Of a stretch of DNA of 19,935 nt, positions 1 to 7,239 are shown piece by piece. Position 1 is the stretch's first letter. Every line of letters starts with the position of its first letter. The stretch is taken from assembly GCA_946545505.1 (NCBI GenBank), contig CAMNNN010000004.1:1-19935 (forward strand), read 5' to 3'. The DNA comes from an uncultured Clostridia bacterium (GTDB lineage Bacteria > Bacillota > Clostridia > Saccharofermentanales > Saccharofermentanaceae). Both the position numbers and the translations under genes were made by a program. The notes under the pieces were generated by a model that made no database searches, was not told the DNA's origin, and saw only the letters and a list, made by a program, of their open reading frames with translations.

Positions 1-655
1 TATCACCATTAAACTCGGTAACGTTGCCCGTGGGATTCTGATCACCGTCAACCTCGATAACAAAAGCCGTGTAATTAAAGCCGTCGTCAGAAGAGAAATT
101 CTTGGTAAGAAGATCACTTTCTTTGGAAGCGAACATATTACCGAGAGCAGCGACACTCATAACAGTGAGGATAGTGATCAAGGCCGAACCGACACCTGCT
201 GCAGATCTGGCAAGAGTCGTAAGTCCTTCTCTCTCCTTACCGCTCTCCGTGAATGCCGGGATCATTGACCAGTAAGGAATATCCATCATGGTATAGGTAA
301 TACCCCAAAGGATATAAGTAACTGCCGCATATGCGATAAGTCCGCCGCCGTCAAGTGAAGGCGGAGCAGAGAACATGACTATAAGGATCACAGCATTCGT
401 GACTGTTCCGATCATAAGCCAGGGACGGAACTTACCCCAGCGTGTCTTGGTCTTAGCGACAATGACACCCATGATGGGATCGTTAAACGCGTCGAATACT
501 CTTGCCGCCATCAGGATCAGTCCCATAGCTATGGCAGATACTCCGAGTATGTCCTGGAAGTAGTAAAGTACATAGCTCGCGGAGAGCATGTAGACCATAT
601 CTTTTCCTACGGCACCAAGTCCGTAAGCTATCTTCTCTTTCGCAGTAAGTCTCAT
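1..655 (-). CDS. MelB-type (GPH family) sugar:cation symporter, N-terminal 218 residues, cut by left window edge
   Basis: The frame opens with ATG at 655 and stays open to base 1, giving 218 codons of a protein that is usually about 450 residues. The sequence shows the glycoside-pentoside-hexuronide symporter pattern: K18-D19 in helix I, RVFDAFNDPIMG at 52-63, RWGKFRPW at 72-79 and YTMMDIPYW at 121-129. In MelB of enteric bacteria, Asp19 and Asp124 bind the sugar and Asp55 and Asp59 bind the cation; here D19, D55, D59 and D125 fall at matching places, so active sugar/Na+ or H+ symport at the cytoplasmic membrane is likely. From about residue 170 there is a polar stretch of over 40 residues (ASKESD to FNGD at the edge), longer than the loop expected there. 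The start codon overlaps the stop of the upstream gene as ATGA, so the two are translationally coupled. The substrate is not readable; a galactoside or other glycoside is inferred from the galKT neighbours. Confidence 0.9.
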   Translation of the reverse strand, partial: MRLTAKEKIAYGLGAVGKDMVYMLSASYVLYYFQDILGVSAIAMGLILMAARVFDAFNDPIMGVIVAKTKTRWGKFRPWLMIGTVTNAVILIVMFSAPPSLDGGGLIAYAAVTYILWGITYTMMDIPYWSMIPAFTESGKEREGLTTLARSAAGVGSALITILTVMSVAALGNMFASKESDLLTKNFSSDDGFNYTAFVIEVDGDQNPTGNVTEFNGD

Positions 656-2133
656 GCGTTTTCGCCTCCTTCCTTAAGTCCCATCGCGATCTTAACCGCA
701 TTATAGGCCCCGTCATACACACCCATCTTCTTGTTAAGATCGATGGCATCGCACATATTCTTCAGTGTTACATCATCTTCGAGGAACAGTCTTGCCATCT
801 GCAATGTGTGAGGAATATCACGGCACTCGAGCGAGCCGTCACCCATCTCGGCAGAGTGAACGGCACCCCACTGCTCGTGTCCGCCGATCCTCTTGATAAA
901 CAGCTTAGGCACAGGATAGAATGCGAGCTCCGAAGGCTTGGTTACGAGAACATCGCACGACCTCATAAGAAGGTTCGTGGCATATACTGCTTCGAAGATA
1001 TTCTCGTGGCAGAACAGATGTATTCCCTCGACATCGCCCTTAACGGCATCCGCACAGAACTGCTTCGTCTCCTCCCAGTCGTTGATGTGAGTCTTAGTAT
1101 AAAGGTACATATCGGGAGCAAGCTTTCTCAAGTCCTCCCACACGTTAATGTAGTCGCCTATGTTGATATAAAGTGCAACCCTGTTCTTCTTAATCTCAGG
1201 CAGAAGCTCGTTGATGATCGCAGCGAAAATCTCTTTCTGGGCACCTGCGCCGCCAATCGTAAGAAGGAATCGCATGGGCTTGCCTTCAGCCTTGCGCGCG
1301 AGTCTTCTTTTGTTGTCCTGCTTTATGTTCTTAACAAGCTCGTCGTCTATGTAGTGTCCCGTGTAAACAAGACTGTCGGCAGGCATCGGCTTCAGCACCT
1401 TGTCACCGGCCATGCCGTTCATGGTGCGGTAACCCTGATATGCGTAATGAGTCTGCACGGTATGCACCGCACCCTCAGCGAAATGCAGGGCCATGGGCCA
1501 GTTATCGGGTACTGCGTTTACCACATACTTCATTCCGGCGTGAAGCGCAGCCTGTGCAGGCCAGACATGAGTTCCGATAACGGGGATGTCCTTAGGAACA
1601 TTCTCGAATACGGCAGCCATCAGCTCCGCGTTCTTCTGATCGGGCGCGTTATAGGAAAGCTGCTTGAATCCCGTATAGTTTACAGGCTCCCAGACGGTCT
1701 TATTAAAGACCTTACTCTTCTGTGACAGTCTTGAGCCCAGTGAATACAGATCATTCTGCGCGGATATAACCTTCGTGCCGGTCGTCTCGGGATATGAATT
1801 AAGATCCATCCAGTAAGGAGTAAGCCCGAGCGAGTTCGCGGCACTTGCCATAGCCATCGAGATACGGTAATGACCGAATCCCATTCTGATATTTCCGACT
1901 ATGATGCCGTTATCAGTATCGAAGCCTTTGCTCGTTCCTGGTTCAGACTTACCGATAACGATATTCTTAACACCGAGCATCTCGCCGATATAAGCATTAT
2001 CGGCGACCTCAGCCGAATAGTTAGCATTCGAATCATCTCCGAATTTCTTTATGTACTTCTTCTTGGATTTCTCGGCTTTTCTTACCGTAGATGCCTTCTG
2101 CTCATTTCCGTATACTGATTGTGATCTGCTCAT
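652..2133 (-). CDS. GT-B/GT28-like protein of unknown function, in operon with TetR regulator and MelB-like transporter
   Basis: This is a 493-residue soluble protein with a lysine-rich, probably disordered N-terminus (about 1-45) and no signal peptide or membrane segment. I do not recognise a characterised family. Three blocks resemble the GT-B fold of MurG/MGDG-synthase-like (GT28) glycosyltransferases: a glycine-rich loop GNIRMGFGHYRIS at 80-92, a second-domain nucleotide-loop-like strand LLTIGGAGAQKEI at 290-302, and CDVLVTKPSELAFYPVPK at 393-410 followed by GGHE, which recalls the conserved GT28 segment contacting the nucleotide-sugar. This suggests sugar transfer or a related sugar-nucleotide reaction, but it is an inference from motif shape. 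ATG at 2133 follows a G-rich SD (GGGGGG) and lies 12 bases after the TetR gene; its TGA overlaps the transporter ATG. The context suggests it acts on what the transporter imports, or on the cell envelope under the same regulator. Confidence 0.8.
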   Translation of the reverse strand: MSRSQSVYGNEQKASTVRKAEKSKKKYIKKFGDDSNANYSAEVADNAYIGEMLGVKNIVIGKSEPGTSKGFDTDNGIIVGNIRMGFGHYRISMAMASAANSLGLTPYWMDLNSYPETTGTKVISAQNDLYSLGSRLSQKSKVFNKTVWEPVNYTGFKQLSYNAPDQKNAELMAAVFENVPKDIPVIGTHVWPAQAALHAGMKYVVNAVPDNWPMALHFAEGAVHTVQTHYAYQGYRTMNGMAGDKVLKPMPADSLVYTGHYIDDELVKNIKQDNKRRLARKAEGKPMRFLLTIGGAGAQKEIFAAIINELLPEIKKNRVALYINIGDYINVWEDLRKLAPDMYLYTKTHINDWEETKQFCADAVKGDVEGIHLFCHENIFEAVYATNLLMRSCDVLVTKPSELAFYPVPKLFIKRIGGHEQWGAVHSAEMGDGSLECRDIPHTLQMARLFLEDDVTLKNMCDAIDLNKKMGVYDGAYNAVKIAMGLKEGGENA

Positions 2134-2145
2134 TGTGTTCCCCCC

Positions 2146-2712
2146 TCAGGCCTTAATGCCTGTCAACAGAATGTCCACTACCTGATTCAATGCCTCAACA
2201 TAACTGATCTTATTTTTCTTTAGTGCGTCTGTCTCAAAGAACCTCGCTATGCTCGCATCCATCATTACCTTGAATATCTGGAAGTTTGCATCTTCTCTGT
2301 ACAGGCCTTCTCTTTTTCCCTGTTCAAGAAGTTCAAGTGTGGGTTCCCACCCGCTCTCGAGTCTCTTCTTAAGTTTCTTGTGAATCTTCGGATACTTATC
2401 TTTAAGATCGCCTAACTTCGCGAAATCAACTTCCGTAAATCTCTCCGGGAATGCCGCGAGGAGCTTCCTTACTCTTTCCTCCAGCGACAGTCCTTCCTCA
2501 TCCAGAATCTCCTGCTCCCTTTTCTTTATATCGCTGAAGACGTAATCAACTATCCGGTCGAATATCTCTTCTTTACTGTCATAGTATTTATATATAGTCT
2601 TCTTCGAGATACCCATGTATTCGGCGATGTCATCCATCGTGAGCTTAAGTCCTTTGATATTGAAGACTTTGATCGTGCTCTTAAGAATCTTTATCTTCTG
2701 ATCCTCTGACAT
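2146..2712 (-). CDS. TetR/AcrR-family transcriptional regulator
   Basis: The protein is 188 residues, a normal length for the family. The N-terminal helix-turn-helix is clear: TIKVFNIKGLKLTMDDIAEY at about 12-31, then MGISKKTIYKYYDSKEEIF at 33-51, the typical TetR recognition-helix pattern. Residues from about 55 onward form a helical ligand-binding and dimerisation domain without a readable ligand. ATG at 2712 has a strong AGGAGG SD six bases upstream. It is the first gene of the minus-strand operon with the GT28-like gene and the MelB-like symporter, and faces galK across 176 bp. TetR proteins commonly repress their own operon through palindromic sites in the divergent region, and a perfect inverted repeat is present there (2786-2813). 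Whether it also controls galKT is an inference. Confidence 0.92.
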   Translation of the reverse strand: MSEDQKIKILKSTIKVFNIKGLKLTMDDIAEYMGISKKTIYKYYDSKEEIFDRIVDYVFSDIKKREQEILDEEGLSLEERVRKLLAAFPERFTEVDFAKLGDLKDKYPKIHKKLKKRLESGWEPTLELLEQGKREGLYREDANFQIFKVMMDASIARFFETDALKKNKISYVEALNQVVDILLTGIKA

Positions 2713-2888
2713 AGCGTCCTCCTGGCAGAAACCATATTATTCCATTCAGTTTCCTATATGATATCAGGTTTATCAGCGGTCAGCAGGAAACTACTTCTAC
2801 AAATTTAGTTTCCGTTCCTTGTGCAGTCTGTGCATGGCATTTGATTTTTGCCGGTTGTATCATCGAGGCATAAAGGGGGTATCTGTGC
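2713..2888. promoter_or_regulatory. Divergent regulatory region between TetR operon and galKT
   Basis: This is the largest intergenic gap in the window (176 bp). It must hold promoters for both the minus-strand TetR operon and plus-strand galKT. It contains three copies of the heptamer AGTTTCC or its complement (2748-2754 plus, 2786-2792 minus, 2807-2813 plus), and a 10-base direct repeat TCTGTGCATG (2827-2836 and 2882-2891, the second copy including the galK ATG). I could not identify a convincing -35/-10 pair for either direction. The galK SD is AAGGGGGT at 2873-2880, eight bases before its ATG. Confidence 0.7.
2786..2813. promoter_or_regulatory. Perfect inverted repeat, candidate TetR operator
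   Basis: GGAAACTA at 2786-2793 and TAGTTTCC at 2806-2813 are exact reverse complements separated by 12 bases. A third half-site, AGTTTCC, lies 31 bases to the left of this element at 2748-2754, near the TetR start. Palindromes beside a divergent TetR gene are the usual operator arrangement for this family, so this is the best candidate binding site. Which promoter it covers is not resolved. Confidence 0.55.
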
Positions 2889-4133
2889 ATGTTTTCCTCT
2901 GTCGACTTTAACGATATCTATATAGACCCCGAATGGGCTTCAAGGCAGCCTTCAAGATACGAGGGTGCAGTCTCTACATTCGAAGAACACTTCGGTTCAT
3001 CAGAAGGGATCGAGGTTTATTCCGCTCCGGGACGTACCGAGATCGGAGGCAATCACACTGACCACCAGCACGGCGAAGTTATCGCCGCATCCATTAACAG
3101 AGATGCCATCGCAGTCGTCAGAAGAACAGACAACGGCATCATCAATCTCATATCGGATAACTATAAACCCAACCGGATCGATACCAAAGATCTTGATATC
3201 AACGAGAACGAGAAGGGCACCACTGTCGCTCTCATCAGGGGCGCATTGGCAGCACTTGCAAACCGGGGATACCGGATCGGAGGCTTCGATGCATTCGTAA
3301 CCAGTGATGTGCTTGTAGGTGCAGGCATATCTTCTTCGGCCGCATTCGAGACCCTTGTCGGGACCGTGATCTCCGGCCTTTACAATGACATGAAGATAGA
3401 CCCCGTCACTATTGCCAAGGCGGGACAGTATGCAGAGAATGTCTATTTCGGCAAGCCCTGCGGCCTCATGGATCAGATGGCATGTTCTGTCGGCAACATG
3501 GTACATATCGACTTTAAGTTCCCGGACAACCCCGAGGTGGAGAGGATCGAGTTTGACTTCTCGAAGACGGGATACAGTCTGTGCATCACCAACACGGGAG
3601 GCTCCCACAGCAATCTCACTAACGAGTATGCAGCGGTCCCGGGCGAAATGAAGAAGATCGCTTCCCTCTTAGGGCACGAGGTGCTCCGCCCTGTCACGAT
3701 GGACGACATCCTTAGCAACATATCCATGCTTCGAAGGGAGGCCGGAGACCGTGCGGTACTGCGCGCCATGCATTTCGTTGAGGAGACAAAGCGGGCAGGA
3801 GAAGAAGCGGAAGCATTACGGCTCGGCGACCTGTGGAAATTCCTTAAGCTTGTGAGAGAATCAGGAAACTCATCCTTCAAGTATCTTCAGAACATATACA
3901 CGAACAGCGATGTCAGCACGCAAAACGTCTCGATCGCACTTGCGGTAAGCGAGTCCGTCTTGACCAACGAAGAAACTGCGCGCGTTCACGGAGGCGGCTT
4001 CGCGGGAACCATACTGGCTTTTGTTAAGAACGATAACGCACAGCACTACCGGGAAGTGATGGATTCAGTCTTCGGCGAAGGCTCTTGCGACATATTAAAG
4101 ATAAGAAAGTACGGCGGAATTAGAATCATCTGA
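2889..4133 (+). CDS. galK: Galactokinase (GHMP kinase family)
   Basis: Phosphorylates alpha-D-galactose with ATP to galactose-1-phosphate, the entry step of the Leloir pathway, in the cytoplasm. At 414 residues it is slightly longer than the usual 380-400. The galactokinase signature is PGRTEIGGNHTDHQHG at 47-62 (canonical form GR-N-IGEHTDY; here GGNHTDH, a variant). The GHMP phosphate-binding loop is VGAGISSSAAFE at 143-154, the likely catalytic Asp is D195 in CGLMDQMAC, and the third motif HGGGFAGT is at 367-374. ATG at 2889 is supported by an AAGGGGGT SD with eight-base spacing. galT follows after 13 bases, so they form one operon; no epimerase (galE) or mutarotase lies inside the window. 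Regulation is probably from the divergent region containing the inverted repeat. Confidence 0.96.
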   Translation: MFSSVDFNDIYIDPEWASRQPSRYEGAVSTFEEHFGSSEGIEVYSAPGRTEIGGNHTDHQHGEVIAASINRDAIAVVRRTDNGIINLISDNYKPNRIDTKDLDINENEKGTTVALIRGALAALANRGYRIGGFDAFVTSDVLVGAGISSSAAFETLVGTVISGLYNDMKIDPVTIAKAGQYAENVYFGKPCGLMDQMACSVGNMVHIDFKFPDNPEVERIEFDFSKTGYSLCITNTGGSHSNLTNEYAAVPGEMKKIASLLGHEVLRPVTMDDILSNISMLRREAGDRAVLRAMHFVEETKRAGEEAEALRLGDLWKFLKLVRESGNSSFKYLQNIYTNSDVSTQNVSIALAVSESVLTNEETARVHGGGFAGTILAFVKNDNAQHYREVMDSVFGEGSCDILKIRKYGGIRII

Positions 4134-4146
4134 TCAGGGGACAATT

Positions 4147-5637
4147 ATGAAAGATATAAACTATCTTATAACAGAACTTATAAACTATGGCACAGAGCGC
4201 GGTCTCGTAGATGAACTCGACAGGACGTATACAGTCAACAGACTTCTGGAGATTCTGGGACTCGACGAATACGAGAAGCCCGCAGAGCAGATCGTGCCGC
4301 GTAAGATCCACCTCATACTCGAGGACTTCATCGCGCTTAAGGGCGACCTTACGAACGCACAGAAAGACCTTTATGATACCTCTCTCATGGGAGTTATCAC
4401 TCCTCCTCCCTCTTACGTCGTCAACATGTTTAATGAGCTTAAGAACAGATCCGTCACTGATGCCACAGACTGGTATTACACATTCTGCCGCGACACTAAT
4501 TACATAAGAACAGACAGGATCGAGAAGGACATAAAGTGGAAAGCTTCCACCGCATACGGAGACATCGATATCACCATCAATCTGAGCAAGCCCGAGAAGG
4601 ACCCTAGAGATATCGCCGCCGCCGGCAAGGCTAAGTCCTCATCCTACCCCAAGTGTCTGCTTTGCGAAGAGAACGAGGGATTTGCAGGTACTCTGTCACA
4701 CCCCGCAAGGCAGAACCACAGAATCATACCGATAAAGCTTGCCGGTGAGGACTACTATCTTCAGTATTCTCCTTATGTCTACTACAACGAGCACTGCATC
4801 GTGTTCAACAAAGAACATATACCGATGGTCATCAACCGCTCGACTTTTGAGAAACTCCTGTCATTCGTGGAGCAGTTCCCTCACTACATCGTAGGATCTA
4901 ACGCGGACCTCCCTATCGTAGGCGGGTCGATACTGTCGCACGATCACTTCCAGGGCGGATGCTATGAGTTCCCGATGGCGAGAGCCGAATATGAGAAGAC
5001 ATTTACGATCCCAGGATACGAAGACATCACGGCAGGCATCGTAAAGTGGCCGATGTCAGTAATCAGGCTGACGGGAACCGACATCGGGAGGATATCCGAT
5101 CTGTCAGATAAGATACTCGCAGCATGGAGAGCCTACTCCGATGAGGATGCATTCATCTTCGCCGAGACAGAAGGCGTTCCCCACAATACGATCACTCCTA
5201 TCGCACGCATGAACAAGGACGGCAAATTCGAACTGGATCTCGTCCTTCGTAACAACATAACCACGGAAGAACATCCTCTCGGTGTTTACCATCCGCACGC
5301 GGAATACCATCACCTCAAGAAAGAGAACATCGGTCTCATCGAGGTAATGGGAGTTGCCATACTCCCCGCGAGACTCAAGAAAGAATTAAGCGATCTTGCC
5401 GATGCCATCCTGAACGGAGAAGACATCGCATCCGACGAAGTCCTCGGCAAACACGCTGACTGGGTCACAGAGAAGATCCTTCCCCGCCTCGGAAGCGAAC
5501 CCACAGCAGATGAGATCACAGATGTCATCAAGGATGAGATAGGAATCGCATTCTCGCAGATACTGGAGTGTGCCGGAGTCTTCAAGAGAGACGAAGCAGG
5601 CCGGGCGGCATTCATGAGATTCGTGAACACCCTCTGA
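4147..5637 (+). CDS. galT: UDP-glucose--hexose-1-phosphate uridylyltransferase, class II (Bacillota type)
   Basis: Transfers UMP between UDP-glucose and galactose-1-phosphate, giving UDP-galactose and glucose-1-phosphate. At 496 residues it matches the long Bacillota-type GalT (about 490-500) rather than the roughly 350-residue enterobacterial HIT-type enzyme. Recognisable blocks are GGSILSHDHFQGG at 259-271, with the H265-D266-H267-F268-Q269 active-site segment, CLLCEENEGFAG at 170-181, and HPLGVYHPHAEYHHLKKENI near 377-396. A Cys pair, C170 and C173, may be structural. ATG at 4147 is 13 bases after galK and the gap contains an AGGGGAC SD-like sequence. It acts directly downstream of GalK; UDP-galactose must then be recycled by a GalE encoded elsewhere. 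Confidence 0.96.
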   Translation: MKDINYLITELINYGTERGLVDELDRTYTVNRLLEILGLDEYEKPAEQIVPRKIHLILEDFIALKGDLTNAQKDLYDTSLMGVITPPPSYVVNMFNELKNRSVTDATDWYYTFCRDTNYIRTDRIEKDIKWKASTAYGDIDITINLSKPEKDPRDIAAAGKAKSSSYPKCLLCEENEGFAGTLSHPARQNHRIIPIKLAGEDYYLQYSPYVYYNEHCIVFNKEHIPMVINRSTFEKLLSFVEQFPHYIVGSNADLPIVGGSILSHDHFQGGCYEFPMARAEYEKTFTIPGYEDITAGIVKWPMSVIRLTGTDIGRISDLSDKILAAWRAYSDEDAFIFAETEGVPHNTITPIARMNKDGKFELDLVLRNNITTEEHPLGVYHPHAEYHHLKKENIGLIEVMGVAILPARLKKELSDLADAILNGEDIASDEVLGKHADWVTEKILPRLGSEPTADEITDVIKDEIGIAFSQILECAGVFKRDEAGRAAFMRFVNTL

Positions 5638-5696
5638 CACCATAGTGCGTAACATCGTATTTTCCGTTTGTTTACAAGTTGGAGGTCTAACCGGAT

Positions 5697-5723
5697 ACAG
5701 TCTGTATAGTATCATTAGACTGT
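5697..5723 (+). promoter_or_regulatory. Inverted repeat overlapping the start of the membrane phosphatase gene
   Basis: ACAGTCT at 5697-5703 and AGACTGT at 5717-5723 are exact complements with a 13-base loop; GAT/ATC outside can extend the stem with one bulged G. The 3' arm contains the GTG start assigned to the phosphatase gene, and the loop holds a TATAGT that could be a -10 box. It could be a regulator site over a promoter or an RNA hairpin masking the start. A GGAGGT at 5681-5686 lies too far (about 36 bases) from the GTG to serve as its SD unless the RNA folds. Confidence 0.4.
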
Positions 5724-7182
5724 GATCAGTAATTTAAGCTTCAGTAATCTTATAAACATCCTCTTCATAGCTGCAGGCGTGGGAGTCTGCGGAATGAGTT
5801 TCCTGCAGGTAAGCGCAGGTATGCATATCCGCAAGGAAGTGAAGAAGTACTTCCAGTTATTCTTCACTCTTATCAACACCTACATCTGCATGCATCTTTT
5901 CAGGATGCTTATGGAGGGGCACACCGGACCTCTGTATTATTACGGCATCAGGACAGCAACATTCATCGAATTCCTCGTATCGGGATTCATGATCTACCTT
6001 CTGTCTTTGCTGATTCTTTTTATTGCTGATCTCGGCAAGATAAGTAAGACTATCAACCGGATTTTCCTTGCACTTCTGGTCATTCATTCCGCAGGACTTG
6101 TGATATCACAGTTCACCCACTTCTACTATTACTTTGATGAATTCAATGTCTATCACCGTTCTTCAGGTTATGCCTACTCGAACGTGATGCACATTCTGAT
6201 GCTCCTGCAGAATATTTTCCTTCTGTCGAAGAACCGTAGGAAATTCGACCCGAGATTATTCTCGGCACTGTGGATATATCTTCTCGCCCCTCTCGGCGCC
6301 ATAGCGGTTCAGTTATTAACTCCGGGTATTCAATTCATCATTCTCATCACGGTTATCTCAGCTGCGTACCTTTGCTATGTCATCATAAGGATACAGACAG
6401 AGAAATACGAGAGCCAGCAGAAAGAGAAGCACAGACTGGATAACGAACTCACGATGGCAACCAGGATACAGGCGGAGACACTGCCAAGCATTTTCCCCGC
6501 TTTCCCGGACCGCACCGAGTTCAACATCTACGCCACCATGAACCCCGCCAAGGAGGTCGGCGGCGACTTCTACGACTTCTTCCTGATCGATGAGAAGCAC
6601 TTAGGTCTCGTCATAGCAGACGTATCGGGCAAGGGAATCCCGGCAGCCCTCTTCATGATGGTATCCAAGATACTCATTCAAAACTGTGCACTTATGGGTA
6701 ATAATCCCGAGAAGGTACTGGAGATAGTAAACCAGCAGATATGCTCCAACAATCCTGAGAGGATGTTTGTCACCGTCTGGTACGGCTGCCTTAACCTCGA
6801 GACCGGAGACCTGCTGGCTGCCAATGCCGGACATGAATATCCGATACTGAAGAACGCGAACGGTCACTTCTCACTCGTAAAAGATAAGCACGGTCTCGTA
6901 ATCGGTGCGATGGAGAACAAGAAATACAGACAGTATGAGCTGCACATGGAACCCGGTTCCAAGCTGTTCCTCTATACGGACGGAGTTCCCGAAGCCACTA
7001 ATGCACAGAACGAACTGTTCGGTACAGACCGTCTGGTACAGGCATTAAGAGCAGCGGAAGACGAGAAGCCCAAGGAGATATTAAGCAAGGTTCGTACCAC
7101 TGTCGATGAATTCGTTAAGGACGCCCCTCAGTTCGACGACCTGACGATGCTCTGCGTAGAATTCAAAGGGCTGTCAAACTGA
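5722..7182 (+). CDS. Multi-pass membrane PP2C/SpoIIE-family serine/threonine phosphatase (RsbU-like output domain)
   Basis: This is a 486-residue protein. Residues 1-225 hold about seven hydrophobic helices (for example 82-104, 112-132, 154-168, 180-198, 203-223), an integral membrane sensor without a domain I can name. A short coiled linker carries MATRIQAETLP at 245-255, the usual entry to RsbU/SpoIIE phosphatases, followed by the PP2C domain: VGGDFYD at 279-285, IADVSGKGIPAAL at 298-310, NAGHEYP at 368-374, LYTDGVPEA at 417-425 and FDDLT at 471-475. Metal-binding aspartates D282, D300, D420 and D472/D473 are all present, so it should be active, probably on a phosphorylated STAS anti-anti-sigma partner; none is encoded nearby. 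The GTG start is uncertain: ATG at 5794 (residue 25) has a GGGAG eight bases upstream but would remove the first helix. It sits 84 bases behind galT and ends in a terminator. Confidence 0.9.
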   Translation: MISNLSFSNLINILFIAAGVGVCGMSFLQVSAGMHIRKEVKKYFQLFFTLINTYICMHLFRMLMEGHTGPLYYYGIRTATFIEFLVSGFMIYLLSLLILFIADLGKISKTINRIFLALLVIHSAGLVISQFTHFYYYFDEFNVYHRSSGYAYSNVMHILMLLQNIFLLSKNRRKFDPRLFSALWIYLLAPLGAIAVQLLTPGIQFIILITVISAAYLCYVIIRIQTEKYESQQKEKHRLDNELTMATRIQAETLPSIFPAFPDRTEFNIYATMNPAKEVGGDFYDFFLIDEKHLGLVIADVSGKGIPAALFMMVSKILIQNCALMGNNPEKVLEIVNQQICSNNPERMFVTVWYGCLNLETGDLLAANAGHEYPILKNANGHFSLVKDKHGLVIGAMENKKYRQYELHMEPGSKLFLYTDGVPEATNAQNELFGTDRLVQALRAAEDEKPKEILSKVRTTVDEFVKDAPQFDDLTMLCVEFKGLSN

Positions 7183-7200
7183 CAGCCCCTTCTTACTTTA
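7168..7200. terminator. Intrinsic terminator overlapping the phosphatase stop codon
   Basis: GGGCTGTCA at 7168-7176 and TGACAGCCC at 7180-7188 form a perfect 9-bp stem with a three-base loop, followed by a T-rich run (CTTCTTACTTTATAATTTT). The TGA stop at 7180-7182 is the first triplet of the 3' arm, so the last codons are part of the stem. The opposite strand reads into a short T run (TTTGAATT), so it may also stop the convergent GNAT operon, which ends at 7240. Confidence 0.85.
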
Positions 7201-7239
7201 TAATTTTAAAAGTTCTAACCGTACAAGGTCGACTCTGAT

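Noticed and set aside
808..1725. A 305-codon open frame on the plus strand
   Set aside because: It lies wholly antisense to the GT28-like gene, has no SD or recognisable domain, and its composition fits the shadow of a biased coding strand.
3000..3608. A 202-codon open frame on the minus strand
   Set aside because: Antisense to the galactokinase core, whose motifs are unmistakable; the shadow translation is rich in Val, Asp and Cys without any motif.
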